7,386 nucleotides of DNA from NCBI GenBank assembly GCA_021201175.1, contig JAJQFK010000116.1:1-7386 (forward strand), in the 5' to 3' direction. A program made the position numbers and the translations under genes. Positions 1 to 6,366 of the stretch are shown in pieces. Source of the DNA: Candidatus Gastranaerophilales bacterium. GTDB lineage: Bacteria; Cyanobacteriota; Vampirovibrionia; Gastranaerophilales; Gastranaerophilaceae. Below the pieces are notes generated by a model, which saw only the letters and a program-made list of their open reading frames with translations, did no database searches and was not told the origin of the DNA. Within the stretch, counting starts at the first letter, position 1, and each line of letters opens with the position of its first letter.

Positions 1-341
1 TTTCTGTCGATTTCAATACCTGTTTTTGCTTTGATTTCTTCTGCTAATTTTTTAGTAGTAACAGCGCCGAAAAGTTTTCCGCTTTCACCTGCTTTTGCAC
101 TAAGTTCTAAAACTCCGGATTCTTCAATTTTCTTTGCGATTTCAAGTGCTTCAGCGTGAAGCTTTTCTTGTTTAGCTTTAATTCTTGCCAGATTCTTTTC
201 TCTGTTTTCTTTAGCACCTTTTGTAGCCGGTTCCGCAAAATTTTGAGGCAGCAAAAAGTTTCTTGCATAACCGTCTTTTACGTTAACTATATCACCGGCT
301 TCACCGATGTTTTGTACATCTTTCTTTAGAATTACTTCCAT
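1..341 (-). CDS. rplI: 50S ribosomal protein L9, N-terminal part (cut by window edge)
   Basis: Reading the minus strand from the ATG at 341-339 gives 113 complete codons that run off the window without a stop, so the C-terminal end (about 35 residues if the family's usual length near 148 holds) is missing. The protein begins MEVILKKDVQNIGEAGDIVN, and the stretch around residues 13-33 (G..G....V..GYARNFLLP) matches the conserved L9 N-terminal rRNA-binding signature. Residues about 40-75 are Lys/Glu/Ala-rich, as expected for the long connecting helix between the two L9 domains, and GKLFGAVT near residue 89 begins the C-terminal domain. L9 binds 23S rRNA near the base of the L1 stalk and helps maintain reading frame. 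An AAGGAG ribosome-binding site (plus-strand positions 350-355) lies 8 bases before the ATG and fixes the start. The gene diverges from lptB and has its own upstream promoter. Confidence 0.96.
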   Translation of the reverse strand, partial: MEVILKKDVQNIGEAGDIVNVKDGYARNFLLPQNFAEPATKGAKENREKNLARIKAKQEKLHAEALEIAKKIEESGVLELSAKAGESGKLFGAVTTKKLAEEIKAKTGIEIDR

Positions 342-349
342 TTTTATAT

Positions 350-355
350 CTCCTT
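350..355 (-). promoter_or_regulatory. Ribosome-binding site of rplI
   Basis: On the minus strand the sequence is AAGGAG followed by 8 bases and then ATG. This is the best Shine-Dalgarno match in the window and decides the L9 start codon. Confidence 0.85.
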
Positions 356-379
356 AACATTATATTTTTTTGTATTAAA

Positions 380-408
380 ATCATAATAAAAACATAATAA
401 AAAGTCAC
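380..408 (-). promoter_or_regulatory. Predicted sigma70-type promoter for rplI
   Basis: On the minus strand, GTGACT (plus positions 403-408, 4/6 match to TTGACA) is separated by exactly 17 bases from TATGAT (380-385, 5/6 match to TATAAT). Transcription should start about 7 bases past the -10 box, near position 373, leaving a leader of roughly 30 bases that holds the AAGGAG site. A TATAAT closer to the gene (359-364) would put the start site inside the Shine-Dalgarno sequence and is less plausible. Prediction from sequence only. Confidence 0.55.
382..403. repeat. Perfect 11-bp tandem duplication within the rplI promoter
   Basis: The 11-base unit CATAATAAAAA occurs twice back to back (382-392 and 393-403, plus strand) without mismatch. 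It makes up nearly all of the spacer and part of the -10 and -35 boxes of the predicted rplI promoter. Because the unit contains a TATTAT-like box on the minus strand, the duplication yields two -10-like boxes 11 bases apart, only one of which has a -35 at 17-base spacing. Confidence 0.8.
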
Positions 409-476
409 GTTTTTTATCTATAATTGTTTTTTTATTCCTGATTGTACCAAATTTGCAGTTTATTTGCCGGTTCATT

Positions 477-505
477 TTGACAAGTCGGTATTTTTTTAAT
501 ACAGT
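477..505 (+). promoter_or_regulatory. Predicted sigma70-type promoter for the lptB operon
   Basis: A perfect TTGACA at 477-482 is followed, after exactly 17 bases containing a run of seven T's, by TACAGT at 500-505 (4/6 match to TATAAT). The start site would fall near 512, giving a very short leader of about 17 bases before the lptB ATG at 529. The spacing and perfect -35 make this convincing, although the -10 is imperfect. Confidence 0.6.
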
Positions 506-514
506 TATTAGTGT

Positions 515-520
515 AGAGGG
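515..520 (+). promoter_or_regulatory. Weak ribosome-binding site of lptB
   Basis: AGAGGG lies 8 bases (all A/T) before the ATG at 529. It is a partial Shine-Dalgarno match at workable spacing. No other candidate start upstream keeps the LptB N-terminus at family length. Confidence 0.5.
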
Positions 521-528
521 TTTTTTAT

Positions 529-1251
529 ATGAAAATTAAAGCTGAAAATCTGGTCAAAATATATAATGACAGAACGGTTGTTAATGATATATCAATTGAG
601 GTTAATAAAGGTGAAGTTGTTGGTTTGTTAGGACCTAACGGTGCGGGGAAAACGACCACTTTTTATATGGTTGTCGGACTTGTAAGACCTGATTCGGGTA
701 AAATTTTTATTGATGATATCGATTTGACTAAAATGACAATGGATAAACGCGCTAAACACGGTATCGGTTATCTTCCTCAAGAAGCTTCTATTTTTAGAAA
801 ACTTTCTGTTGAAGATAATATTAAACTTGTTCTGGAATTAAATGATAAGCTTAATAAATCCGAAAAAAAGGATAAACTTGAAGAATTACTTGATGAGTTT
901 AGTATCAAAAAATTAAGAGATGTTTCGGCGGTTTCTCTGTCCGGAGGGGAAAGACGACGTGTTGAAATAGCAAGAGCACTTGCCGCAAGTCCTGAATTTA
1001 TTCTTCTTGATGAACCTTTTGCCGGCATTGACCCTATTGCTATCGGCGAAATTAAAGACAATATTAAAATATTATCGGATAAAGGACTTGGTGTTTTAAT
1101 TACAGACCATAACCCTAAAGCTACCCTTTCTATCACAGACAGAGCTTATGTCATTTTTGACGGAAAAATCAAAATTAAAGGCTCAAGAGATTATATTGCT
1201 AATGATAATATCGCTAAACAATTCTATTTGGGAAAGGATTTCTCTCTTTAA
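529..1251 (+). CDS. lptB: LPS export ABC transporter ATP-binding protein LptB
   Basis: This 240-residue cytoplasmic ATPase has all ABC motifs: Walker A GPNGAGKTT (residues 35-43), Q-loop Gln84 within GIGYLPQEASIFRKLSV, signature LSGGERRRVEIARAL (137-151), Walker B FILLDEPF with catalytic Glu162 (157-164), and the H-switch His194 in ITDHN. The GYLPQEASIFRKLSV and GLGVLITDHN stretches and the YLGKDFSL C-terminal tail are characteristic of LptB rather than of other ABC ATPases, and the length matches the roughly 241 residues of the E. coli protein. In the known pathway an LptB dimer drives the LptF/LptG permeases to extract LPS from the inner membrane and push it across the periplasm. The stop codon shares one base with the start of the permease gene (TAATG), which indicates translational coupling and fits their physical partnership. 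The call rests on clear family-level motifs. Confidence 0.96.
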   Translation: MKIKAENLVKIYNDRTVVNDISIEVNKGEVVGLLGPNGAGKTTTFYMVVGLVRPDSGKIFIDDIDLTKMTMDKRAKHGIGYLPQEASIFRKLSVEDNIKLVLELNDKLNKSEKKDKLEELLDEFSIKKLRDVSAVSLSGGERRRVEIARALAASPEFILLDEPFAGIDPIAIGEIKDNIKILSDKGLGVLITDHNPKATLSITDRAYVIFDGKIKIKGSRDYIANDNIAKQFYLGKDFSL

Positions 1252-2354
1252 TGAAAGTTAAGCTTCTTGATAAATATATATTATCTCAAGTTTTTTGGAC
1301 TTGCTTCGGATGTGTTTTTGTATTTATGATTATATGGATTATGCCGGAAATATTGCTTAAAACTGTTCAGCGCACTATCAGCGGGCAATATTCAATAGAA
1401 ACAGCTATTTCAATTATATTGTTTGAACTTCCTAAAGTTCTGAATATCGCTTTGCCTGTCGGTATGCTCATTGGTTCTATTATTACTTTTGATAAATTGA
1501 GTAAAGATTTTGAAATTACCGTTATGCGCGGTTCGGGTTTTCCTTTTTTCAGAATTATCATTTCTGTGATTATTCTTAGTGTTTTTGTTTCCGGATTTAC
1601 GTTTTTTGTCGGTTCAAGACTTCTTCCCTTCTCTGCTTGTAAACTCAAAGATATAAAAGGTGAAAACAGAATTTCGCAGTTCGTATTTCCTGTTAAAAAT
1701 TCTGATGATACTATGAATAAAATACTAATAGTTTCAAATTTTGATAATAATAATATTAAAGATGTTATTGTTTTAAATTTTTATGACAGGTCGGAAAAAG
1801 GTTCCAGTTTGCTCTCCAGTATCATTGTTTCTGATTATATTAAGTACGATTATAATAGTTGGACTATAAATACCGCTAAAAAATATTTAATTTCTAAAAA
1901 AGGTGTTTTTGAAAAAATCGAAAATATTAAAAATTATAAAGTTTTAGAAAACCATAGTGCCATCAATGCTTATAAATTAATGAGATATTCAGTAAATAAA
2001 GACAGAGAACTCACAAATACCCAGATGTCCGAATATATACGACTTTTAAAACAAGAAAAAATGGACGATGAATATAGATTTATGCTCAATAAATATATTC
2101 AGCGCTTTGTTCACGCTCTGATGTGCGTACTGTTTGCGATTCTCGGCTGTTTACTGGGCTTTTCTCAACCAAGAGAACAAAAATTCCTCGGGCTGTTAAT
2201 TGCTGTATGTATAATATTCGCATATTATATTACAATGCCGTTTTTTGATATGCTTGCAGAAAAGGCTGTTTTATCCCCCTGGGTTACAGCTCTTATTGCG
2301 CCTGTATGTGCTTCTGTTTTAATCATAATTTTAAAAAGGATAAAAGACTTATGA
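1251..2354 (+). CDS. LptF/LptG-family LPS export permease
   Basis: This 367-residue membrane protein has the topology of the YjgP/YjgQ (LptF/LptG) family: three hydrophobic segments in the N-terminal part (about 12-34, 55-80, 100-122), a polar, beta-rich region (about 130-280) that would be the periplasmic jellyroll domain, and three segments at the C-terminus (about 287-305, 311-332, 343-362). FDKLSKDFEITVMRGSGFPF (80-99) matches the conserved loop or coupling helix with which these permeases contact LptB. It overlaps the lptB stop by one base; an AAGGA (1234-1238) lies 12 bases upstream, rather far, so coupling from lptB is likely. Proteobacteria usually have separate lptF and lptG. Only one such gene is visible here, so it may work as a homodimer or with a partner encoded elsewhere. 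I leave the F/G assignment open. Confidence 0.93.
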   Translation: MKVKLLDKYILSQVFWTCFGCVFVFMIIWIMPEILLKTVQRTISGQYSIETAISIILFELPKVLNIALPVGMLIGSIITFDKLSKDFEITVMRGSGFPFFRIIISVIILSVFVSGFTFFVGSRLLPFSACKLKDIKGENRISQFVFPVKNSDDTMNKILIVSNFDNNNIKDVIVLNFYDRSEKGSSLLSSIIVSDYIKYDYNSWTINTAKKYLISKKGVFEKIENIKNYKVLENHSAINAYKLMRYSVNKDRELTNTQMSEYIRLLKQEKMDDEYRFMLNKYIQRFVHALMCVLFAILGCLLGFSQPREQKFLGLLIAVCIIFAYYITMPFFDMLAEKAVLSPWVTALIAPVCASVLIIILKRIKDL

Positions 2355-3169
2355 TAAAATTAAAATTAGAAATCTGTTTAATATTAATATTTTCATTTTT
2401 AACTGTGAATACTGCGTTCGCAAAAATAGGGAATTCCGGTTACAGAATTATAAATGACCCAAAAGGTGTATATGTTATTGAAATAAACACCTCAAAAATA
2501 AAAAACGGATTGGTTCCCTACTGTTCTCATTCATTAGAAACAAATAAAGAAATTTTTGATAAAACAGGTGCTAAATTTTCAGTTAATGCAGGTTTTTTCG
2601 ACCCTAAAAATCAAAAAACCGTTTCTTATGTTATAGTTGACGGTTATGTAGTTTTGAATCCCAAAAATAACGAAAATTTAATGAATAACAAAGTATTAGA
2701 ACCATATATGGATAAAATTCTTAACCGTTCTGAGTTTAGAATTATGTCAGATTCAAAGGGACATTATGTTTATGATATTGCTCCTCATTTCGACAAAATA
2801 CCTGACGGTTTAACCTTAAAGCATTCAATTCAAGCAGGTCCTTTATTATTCCCCGAATTGAATTTAGAAAATGAATTTTTTGTTCTTGTCAAAGACGGGA
2901 AAATTATCAGTGAATCTGCCTCTGCACTTCAAAAGTATGCCAGAACCGCTATCGGAATAAGAGATAATAATGTTTACATTTTTGTTGTTACAAATCAAAC
3001 ACCCATGACTCTTGAAGAATTAGCTGATTTTACAAGAAAATGGGGTATGCAAAAGTCCATGGCATTTGATGGCGGCGGGTCAACTTCTTTTGATTCTAAG
3101 GATTTTCATATTATTTCAGAAAAAGATAATCAGGCAAGAAAATTAAAATCATTCTTAATTTTAAAGTGA
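2351..3169 (+). CDS. Secreted phosphodiester glycosidase family protein (NAGPA-type domain)
   Basis: From the ATG at 2351 the protein has 272 residues. It begins with a clear signal peptide: two Lys, a hydrophobic core (about 8-18), and the cleavage-like motif TAFA-K after residue 24. No lipobox Cys is seen, so a soluble periplasmic or secreted protein is predicted. The body matches the phosphodiester glycosidase (NAGPA/DUF2233) domain: SVNAGFFDP (77-84), ARTAIGI (197-203), the TLEELADFTRKWGM helix (220-233) and the glycine-rich AFDGGGSTSF motif (238-247). The best-known relative removes GlcNAc from a phosphodiester in human lysosomal-enzyme maturation; bacterial substrates are mostly unknown and may be cell-wall or surface glycan phosphodiesters. 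The start overlaps the permease stop (ATGA), with AAGGA at 2336-2340. An in-frame ATG at 2306 would add 15 residues that disrupt the signal peptide. Its 3' end overlaps the convergent aroQ by 9 bases. Operon membership suggests an envelope role (inference). Confidence 0.88.
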   Translation: MIKLKLEICLILIFSFLTVNTAFAKIGNSGYRIINDPKGVYVIEINTSKIKNGLVPYCSHSLETNKEIFDKTGAKFSVNAGFFDPKNQKTVSYVIVDGYVVLNPKNNENLMNNKVLEPYMDKILNRSEFRIMSDSKGHYVYDIAPHFDKIPDGLTLKHSIQAGPLLFPELNLENEFFVLVKDGKIISESASALQKYARTAIGIRDNNVYIFVVTNQTPMTLEELADFTRKWGMQKSMAFDGGGSTSFDSKDFHIISEKDNQARKLKSFLILK

Positions 3170-3598
3170 TTCCAAATAATCTTTAATTGCGATAAGTCCA
3201 AGTTTATAGCTGCCGGCGCCGAATCCGGTAATTTGACCTATACAGGCGGGAGCGGTAAGTGAAATCTTTCTGAAATCTTCTCTTGTGTGTATATTAGAAA
3301 GGTGTATTTCAACTGTCGGAATGCATACAGCTAATATAGCATCTCTTATTGCGACACTGGTATGAGTATAAGCAGCAGGATTTATTACAATTCCGTCATA
3401 TACTCCTTTAGCCTCTTGTATTTTATTTACAAGCTCGCCTTCTATGTTACTTTGATAAAATTGGATTTCAATATTTAGCTTACGAGATTCATCTTTTATG
3501 TAATTTTCTATATCTTTTAATGTTTGAACCCCGTATTTATCCGGTTCTCTTGTGCCGAGCAGGTTTAAGTTAGGACCGTTTAAAAATAAGATTTTCAT
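3161..3598 (-). CDS. aroQ: Type II 3-dehydroquinate dehydratase (AroQ)
   Basis: This 145-residue cytoplasmic enzyme dehydrates 3-dehydroquinate to 3-dehydroshikimate, the third step of the shikimate route to aromatic amino acids. Family motifs are intact: LNGPNLNLLGTREPDKYG at the N-terminus, with the lid-loop Arg17 and catalytic Tyr22; VINPAAYTHTSVAIRDAI (71-88), with Asn73 and His79; VEIHLSNIHTREDFR (96-110), with His99, Arg106 and Arg110; and GFGAGSYKLGL near the end. Type II enzymes are dodecamers of about 145-150 residues, so the protein is full length. The ATG shares one base with the dxr stop (TAATG on the minus strand), and AAGGGG lies about 9 bases upstream. It is the last gene of the manC-dxr-aroQ operon, and its final codons overlap the convergent glycosidase gene by 9 bases. 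Confidence 0.96.
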   Translation of the reverse strand: MKILFLNGPNLNLLGTREPDKYGVQTLKDIENYIKDESRKLNIEIQFYQSNIEGELVNKIQEAKGVYDGIVINPAAYTHTSVAIRDAILAVCIPTVEIHLSNIHTREDFRKISLTAPACIGQITGFGAGSYKLGLIAIKDYLESL

Positions 3599-4752
3599 TA
3601 TATCTTCCCCTTATTAATAATTTCTTTTGTAAGTTTTCTAATTTTAATATCTTCTTCTAATATTTTCTCTAAATCAGGATTCTTAATCGGGGTATATGAA
3701 TCAAATATTAGTTTTGTAATTTTATAAATATCAAGAAATTTTATTTTTTTGCTCAAAAAAGCAAAAACAGCTTCTTCATTAGCGGCATTCAGGCATACTG
3801 TTGCAGTGCCTCCGATTTTACCGGCTTCTATTGCCAATTTTAACGACGGAAATTTTTCTAAATCAGGTTCGTAAAATTCAAACTGTTTTGCTTTTATAAA
3901 ATCAAAACTTTCAGTTTCAATCCCTTGAACTCTGTCAGGATACGTAAGCGCATATTGTATAGGAATATGCATACTGGGAATTCCTATTTGTGCTATTATA
4001 CTGCCGTCAATGTACTCTACCGCACTATGCATATAGCTTTGAGGATGTATGACAACTTTTATGCTGCTATAATCAATATTAAACAAATGATGTGCTTCTA
4101 TGACTTCCAATCCTTTATTCATGAGTGTTGCAGAATCAACAGTGATTTTTTTACCCATTTTCCATCTTGGATGTGCAAGTGTTTCGTCAAGATTAGCATT
4201 CTTCATAATTTCTTCCGAACTGTTTCTGAATGGACCTCCGGAGGCTGTTATAATCAGCTTTTTTACATCGGTTCTTCTGTTTATGCATTGAAAAATCGCC
4301 GAATGTTCGCTATCAACGGGAAGTATCTGCACATTATTTTTTCTTGCAAGTTCCATAACAAGTTCGCCTGCCATCACAAGCGTTTCTTTATTTGCAAGTG
4401 CTATATTTTTTTTATTTTTTATTGCCTGAATAGTCGGTTCTAATCCTATTTTTCCGGATACTGCAACTAAAAACAGTTCAGGTGAATTTAAAGATGAAAT
4501 TTCCGTTAAACCATTTGACCCATATAATATTTTCGTATCCGGAAATTTTAATTGAAGATAATTAACATGTTCCTTTGATTGTATGCAAACATACTCGGGT
4601 TTATACTTTTCAATTTGACTGCAAAGAAGTTCTATATTATTTCCGGCGGTTAATGCAATAATTTTAAACCTATCTTTTTGTTTATCAATTACTTCAAGCG
4701 CCTGCGTTCCTATGGAACCTGTTGAACCGAGAATAGCTATTTTTTTAACCAT
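3598..4752 (-). CDS. dxr: 1-deoxy-D-xylulose-5-phosphate reductoisomerase
   Basis: This 384-residue enzyme catalyses the NADPH-dependent rearrangement and reduction of DXP to MEP, the first committed step of the MEP isoprenoid pathway. The N-terminal Rossmann motif GSTGSIG is at 9-15. ALANKETLVMAG (118-129) and PVDSEHSA (145-152) carry the metal ligands Asp147 and Glu149. ITASGGPFR (168-176) and the flexible active-site lid with HPRWKMGKKITVDSATLMNKGLE (194-216, including Trp197, Met199, Lys213 and ligand Glu216) follow. The C-terminal NAANEEAV (322-329) is also typical. Length is normal for the family (about 390). Only two bases separate the upstream manC stop from this ATG, and no strong Shine-Dalgarno is visible, so translation probably depends on coupling. 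The aroQ ATG overlaps its stop. Confidence 0.97.
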   Translation of the reverse strand: MVKKIAILGSTGSIGTQALEVIDKQKDRFKIIALTAGNNIELLCSQIEKYKPEYVCIQSKEHVNYLQLKFPDTKILYGSNGLTEISSLNSPELFLVAVSGKIGLEPTIQAIKNKKNIALANKETLVMAGELVMELARKNNVQILPVDSEHSAIFQCINRRTDVKKLIITASGGPFRNSSEEIMKNANLDETLAHPRWKMGKKITVDSATLMNKGLEVIEAHHLFNIDYSSIKVVIHPQSYMHSAVEYIDGSIIAQIGIPSMHIPIQYALTYPDRVQGIETESFDFIKAKQFEFYEPDLEKFPSLKLAIEAGKIGGTATVCLNAANEEAVFAFLSKKIKFLDIYKITKLIFDSYTPIKNPDLEKILEEDIKIRKLTKEIINKGKI

Positions 4753-4754
4753 AA

Positions 4755-6197
4755 TTATACTCTGCCATATATATCTTCAAGCCGTTCAATATCATTTTCA
4801 TCAAGGATGTCGCCTTGTTGAATTTCTAATACTTTTAACTGTTCGCCGCCGCTGTTTTGTAATGAATGGATTTCGTTTGCACTTATATCAATACTTTCTC
4901 CGGAAGAAAGGTTGAAAGTTTGTTCGCCTTTTATCACAATAGCGCTTCCTTCAAGTATTATCCAGTGTTCACTTCTGTATTTATGGCGCTGCAAACTTAA
5001 CTTCGCATCAGGATTAACTGTTATACACTTTGTTAAAAATCCGCTTCCGTTTTCTAAAACAGTATAAAATCCCCACGGTCTGAATACTGTTTTATGTATT
5101 TCTTTTGTTTTTTTATTTTTTCCGCTTAATTTTTTATACAGATTTTTTATTTTATTAGTATTATTTTTTTCGCTTATTAATATTGCATCATCCGTTTCTA
5201 TTACGAATGTATCTTTTAGTCCAATACCGGCTGCAAGTTTTGAAGTAGAGTAAATCATGGAATTTTCACAATCAATACTTACTGATTTTCCCGATAAATA
5301 GTTACCTTTTTCATCTTTTTTCGATATTTCATAGATTGAATTCCATGAACCTATATCCTTCCACTCTGTAGAAATTGGTATAGTAACAAGTTTTTTTGTT
5401 TTATTTATAACTGCATAATCAATTGAAATATCCGGCATATTTTCATAATCAGATAATGCGATTGAAGGAATAGACTCATTTATATTTTTATGTTCAAGAT
5501 ATTTATAAATTTCAGGCATATATTTTTTTAATTCTGCAAAAAAAGTCTTAGCTGTGAACATATAAATTCCGGTATTAATATAGATTTTTCCTTTTAAAGA
5601 TTCCTTGTCTTCTTTTGAATATGGTTTTTCAACAAATTTTGATACTTTTAAAGCAAGCGGCTCTATTTCGGATATATTAACGTTTTTTCTGACCTTCATG
5701 CAACCGAATTCTTCATTAATGCTGTCGGATTCAGTAGAAAAACAAACAATATAACCTTCTTTTGCGAGTTTTTTTCCTTTGTTAAGAAACTGAGAAAATT
5801 TTATACGGTCATAAATAATCTGGTCGGAAGGAACGCAAAGAATAACAGCATTAGATGAAAACAAACTCATATTTTCATCGATATATTTCACGGCGAGAGC
5901 AAGTGCAGGTGCAGTATTCTTAGAAATCGGTTCCGTAATTGTTTTATATTCATTTTTCCTTCCGAATTTCACCTGCAACAATCTTAATTGTTCTTTTATT
6001 TGTGAAATATGTTTTATATTCGCAGCAGTTATTATATTTTTATCATCGGTAATTTCTGCAAGATTAAGAAATGTTTTTTGAAAGAGGGTATAATCGTTCT
6101 CCAATTTAAACATTTGTTTTGGATACAATTCTCTTGAAAGCGGCCACAATCTGATTCCCGCCCCACCTGCTAAAATTATTGAATATAATGATGTCAT
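4755..6197 (-). CDS. manC: Bifunctional mannose-1-phosphate guanylyltransferase / mannose-6-phosphate isomerase
   Basis: From the ATG at 6197-6195 the protein has 480 residues, the usual ManC/CpsB/AlgA size. The N-terminal nucleotidyltransferase domain has GGAGIRLWPLSR (11-22), ITEPISKNTAPALALA (87-102), PSDQII (123-128), FVEKP (188-192), NTGIYMF (208-214) and SIDYAVINKTKK followed by WKDIGSW (279-285). The C-terminal type II isomerase cupin has FRPWGFY (372-378) and SLQRHKYRSEHW (401-412), whose His405, Glu410 and probably His444 fit metal ligands. Together the activities convert fructose-6-phosphate to mannose-6-phosphate and mannose-1-phosphate to GDP-mannose (a separate phosphomannomutase is needed between them), which supplies LPS and polysaccharide synthesis. 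Two substitutions stand out: Ile15 where Thr is common, and Gln126 where PSDH/PADH is usual. It is the first gene of a three-gene operon with its own promoter. An in-frame TTG at 6209 is rejected because it and the following codons overlap the Shine-Dalgarno. Confidence 0.94.
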   Translation of the reverse strand: MTSLYSIILAGGAGIRLWPLSRELYPKQMFKLENDYTLFQKTFLNLAEITDDKNIITAANIKHISQIKEQLRLLQVKFGRKNEYKTITEPISKNTAPALALAVKYIDENMSLFSSNAVILCVPSDQIIYDRIKFSQFLNKGKKLAKEGYIVCFSTESDSINEEFGCMKVRKNVNISEIEPLALKVSKFVEKPYSKEDKESLKGKIYINTGIYMFTAKTFFAELKKYMPEIYKYLEHKNINESIPSIALSDYENMPDISIDYAVINKTKKLVTIPISTEWKDIGSWNSIYEISKKDEKGNYLSGKSVSIDCENSMIYSTSKLAAGIGLKDTFVIETDDAILISEKNNTNKIKNLYKKLSGKNKKTKEIHKTVFRPWGFYTVLENGSGFLTKCITVNPDAKLSLQRHKYRSEHWIILEGSAIVIKGEQTFNLSSGESIDISANEIHSLQNSGGEQLKVLEIQQGDILDENDIERLEDIYGRV

Positions 6198-6200
6198 AAC

Positions 6201-6206
6201 TCTCCT
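6201..6206 (-). promoter_or_regulatory. Ribosome-binding site that fixes the manC start
   Basis: On the minus strand AGGAGA lies 3 bases before the ATG at 6197 (GAGGAG in an alternative register, 4 bases before it). It overlaps the codons that would be used if translation began at the upstream in-frame TTG, so the ATG giving MTSLYSIILAGG is the likely start. Confidence 0.75.
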
Positions 6207-6218
6207 CAATATTTTTTA

Positions 6219-6247
6219 ATTATACTATAAAAGTTAGGATATAACAC
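6219..6247 (-). promoter_or_regulatory. Predicted promoter of the manC-dxr-aroQ operon
   Basis: A perfect TATAAT on the minus strand (plus positions 6219-6224) lies 21 bases upstream of the manC ATG. At 17-base spacing the -35 is GTGTTA (6242-6247), a poor match to TTGACA, so the promoter leans on its -10 box. The start site would be near 6212, giving a leader of about 15 bases that contains the Shine-Dalgarno. It sits downstream of the terminator of the preceding gene, which supports an independent transcription unit. Confidence 0.5.
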
Positions 6248-6281
6248 AGGCGGATATATTTATGTTTGAAAAAATCCGACT

Positions 6282-6327
6282 TTAAAATAAAGAGTTTGCT
6301 GGGAAATTATCATTTCCCCGCAAACTC
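6282..6327 (-). terminator. Strong intrinsic terminator after the 91-residue protein gene
   Basis: Two 16-base arms (6292-6307 and 6312-6327) pair with a single mismatch (6300 against 6319) around a 4-base loop. On the minus strand the stem is followed by TTTATTTT (6284-6291), the U-tract expected of Rho-independent termination. On the plus strand no T-run follows, so it acts for minus-strand transcription only. It lies 39 bases past the small gene's stop and upstream of the manC promoter, separating the two units. Confidence 0.85.
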
Positions 6328-6366
6328 AAATAATAAAACCGGATTTTGATTAGTTGAATAACGGAA

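Noticed and set aside
359..364. Perfect TATAAT on the minus strand close to rplI
   Set aside because: Transcription from it would start within the AAGGAG ribosome-binding site, and the upstream promoter has better overall spacing.
777..1136. 119-codon open frame on the minus strand within lptB
   Set aside because: Antisense to an intact, highly conserved LptB; Ser/Leu-rich shadow translation without known motifs.
2306..2350. Longer glycosidase start at an in-frame ATG (2306)
   Set aside because: It would add charged residues ahead of a well-formed signal peptide and extend 49 bases into the permease gene; the ATGA overlap at 2351 with AAGGA upstream is more natural.
3139..3162. Inverted repeat AAAATTAA...TTAATTTT as a bidirectional terminator
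   Set aside because: The 8-base stem is A/T only with an 8-base loop and no proper T-run, so it is too weak to call a terminator.
3925..4443. 172-codon open frame on the plus strand opposite dxr
   Set aside because: It lies wholly antisense to a gene with complete Dxr motifs, has an amino-acid make-up typical of an antisense shadow (rich in Cys, Phe, Tyr, His), and no recognisable domain.
6198..6209. Longer manC start at an in-frame TTG (6209)
   Set aside because: The added codons overlap the AGGAG sequence that serves the ATG at 6197; no better ribosome-binding site precedes the TTG.
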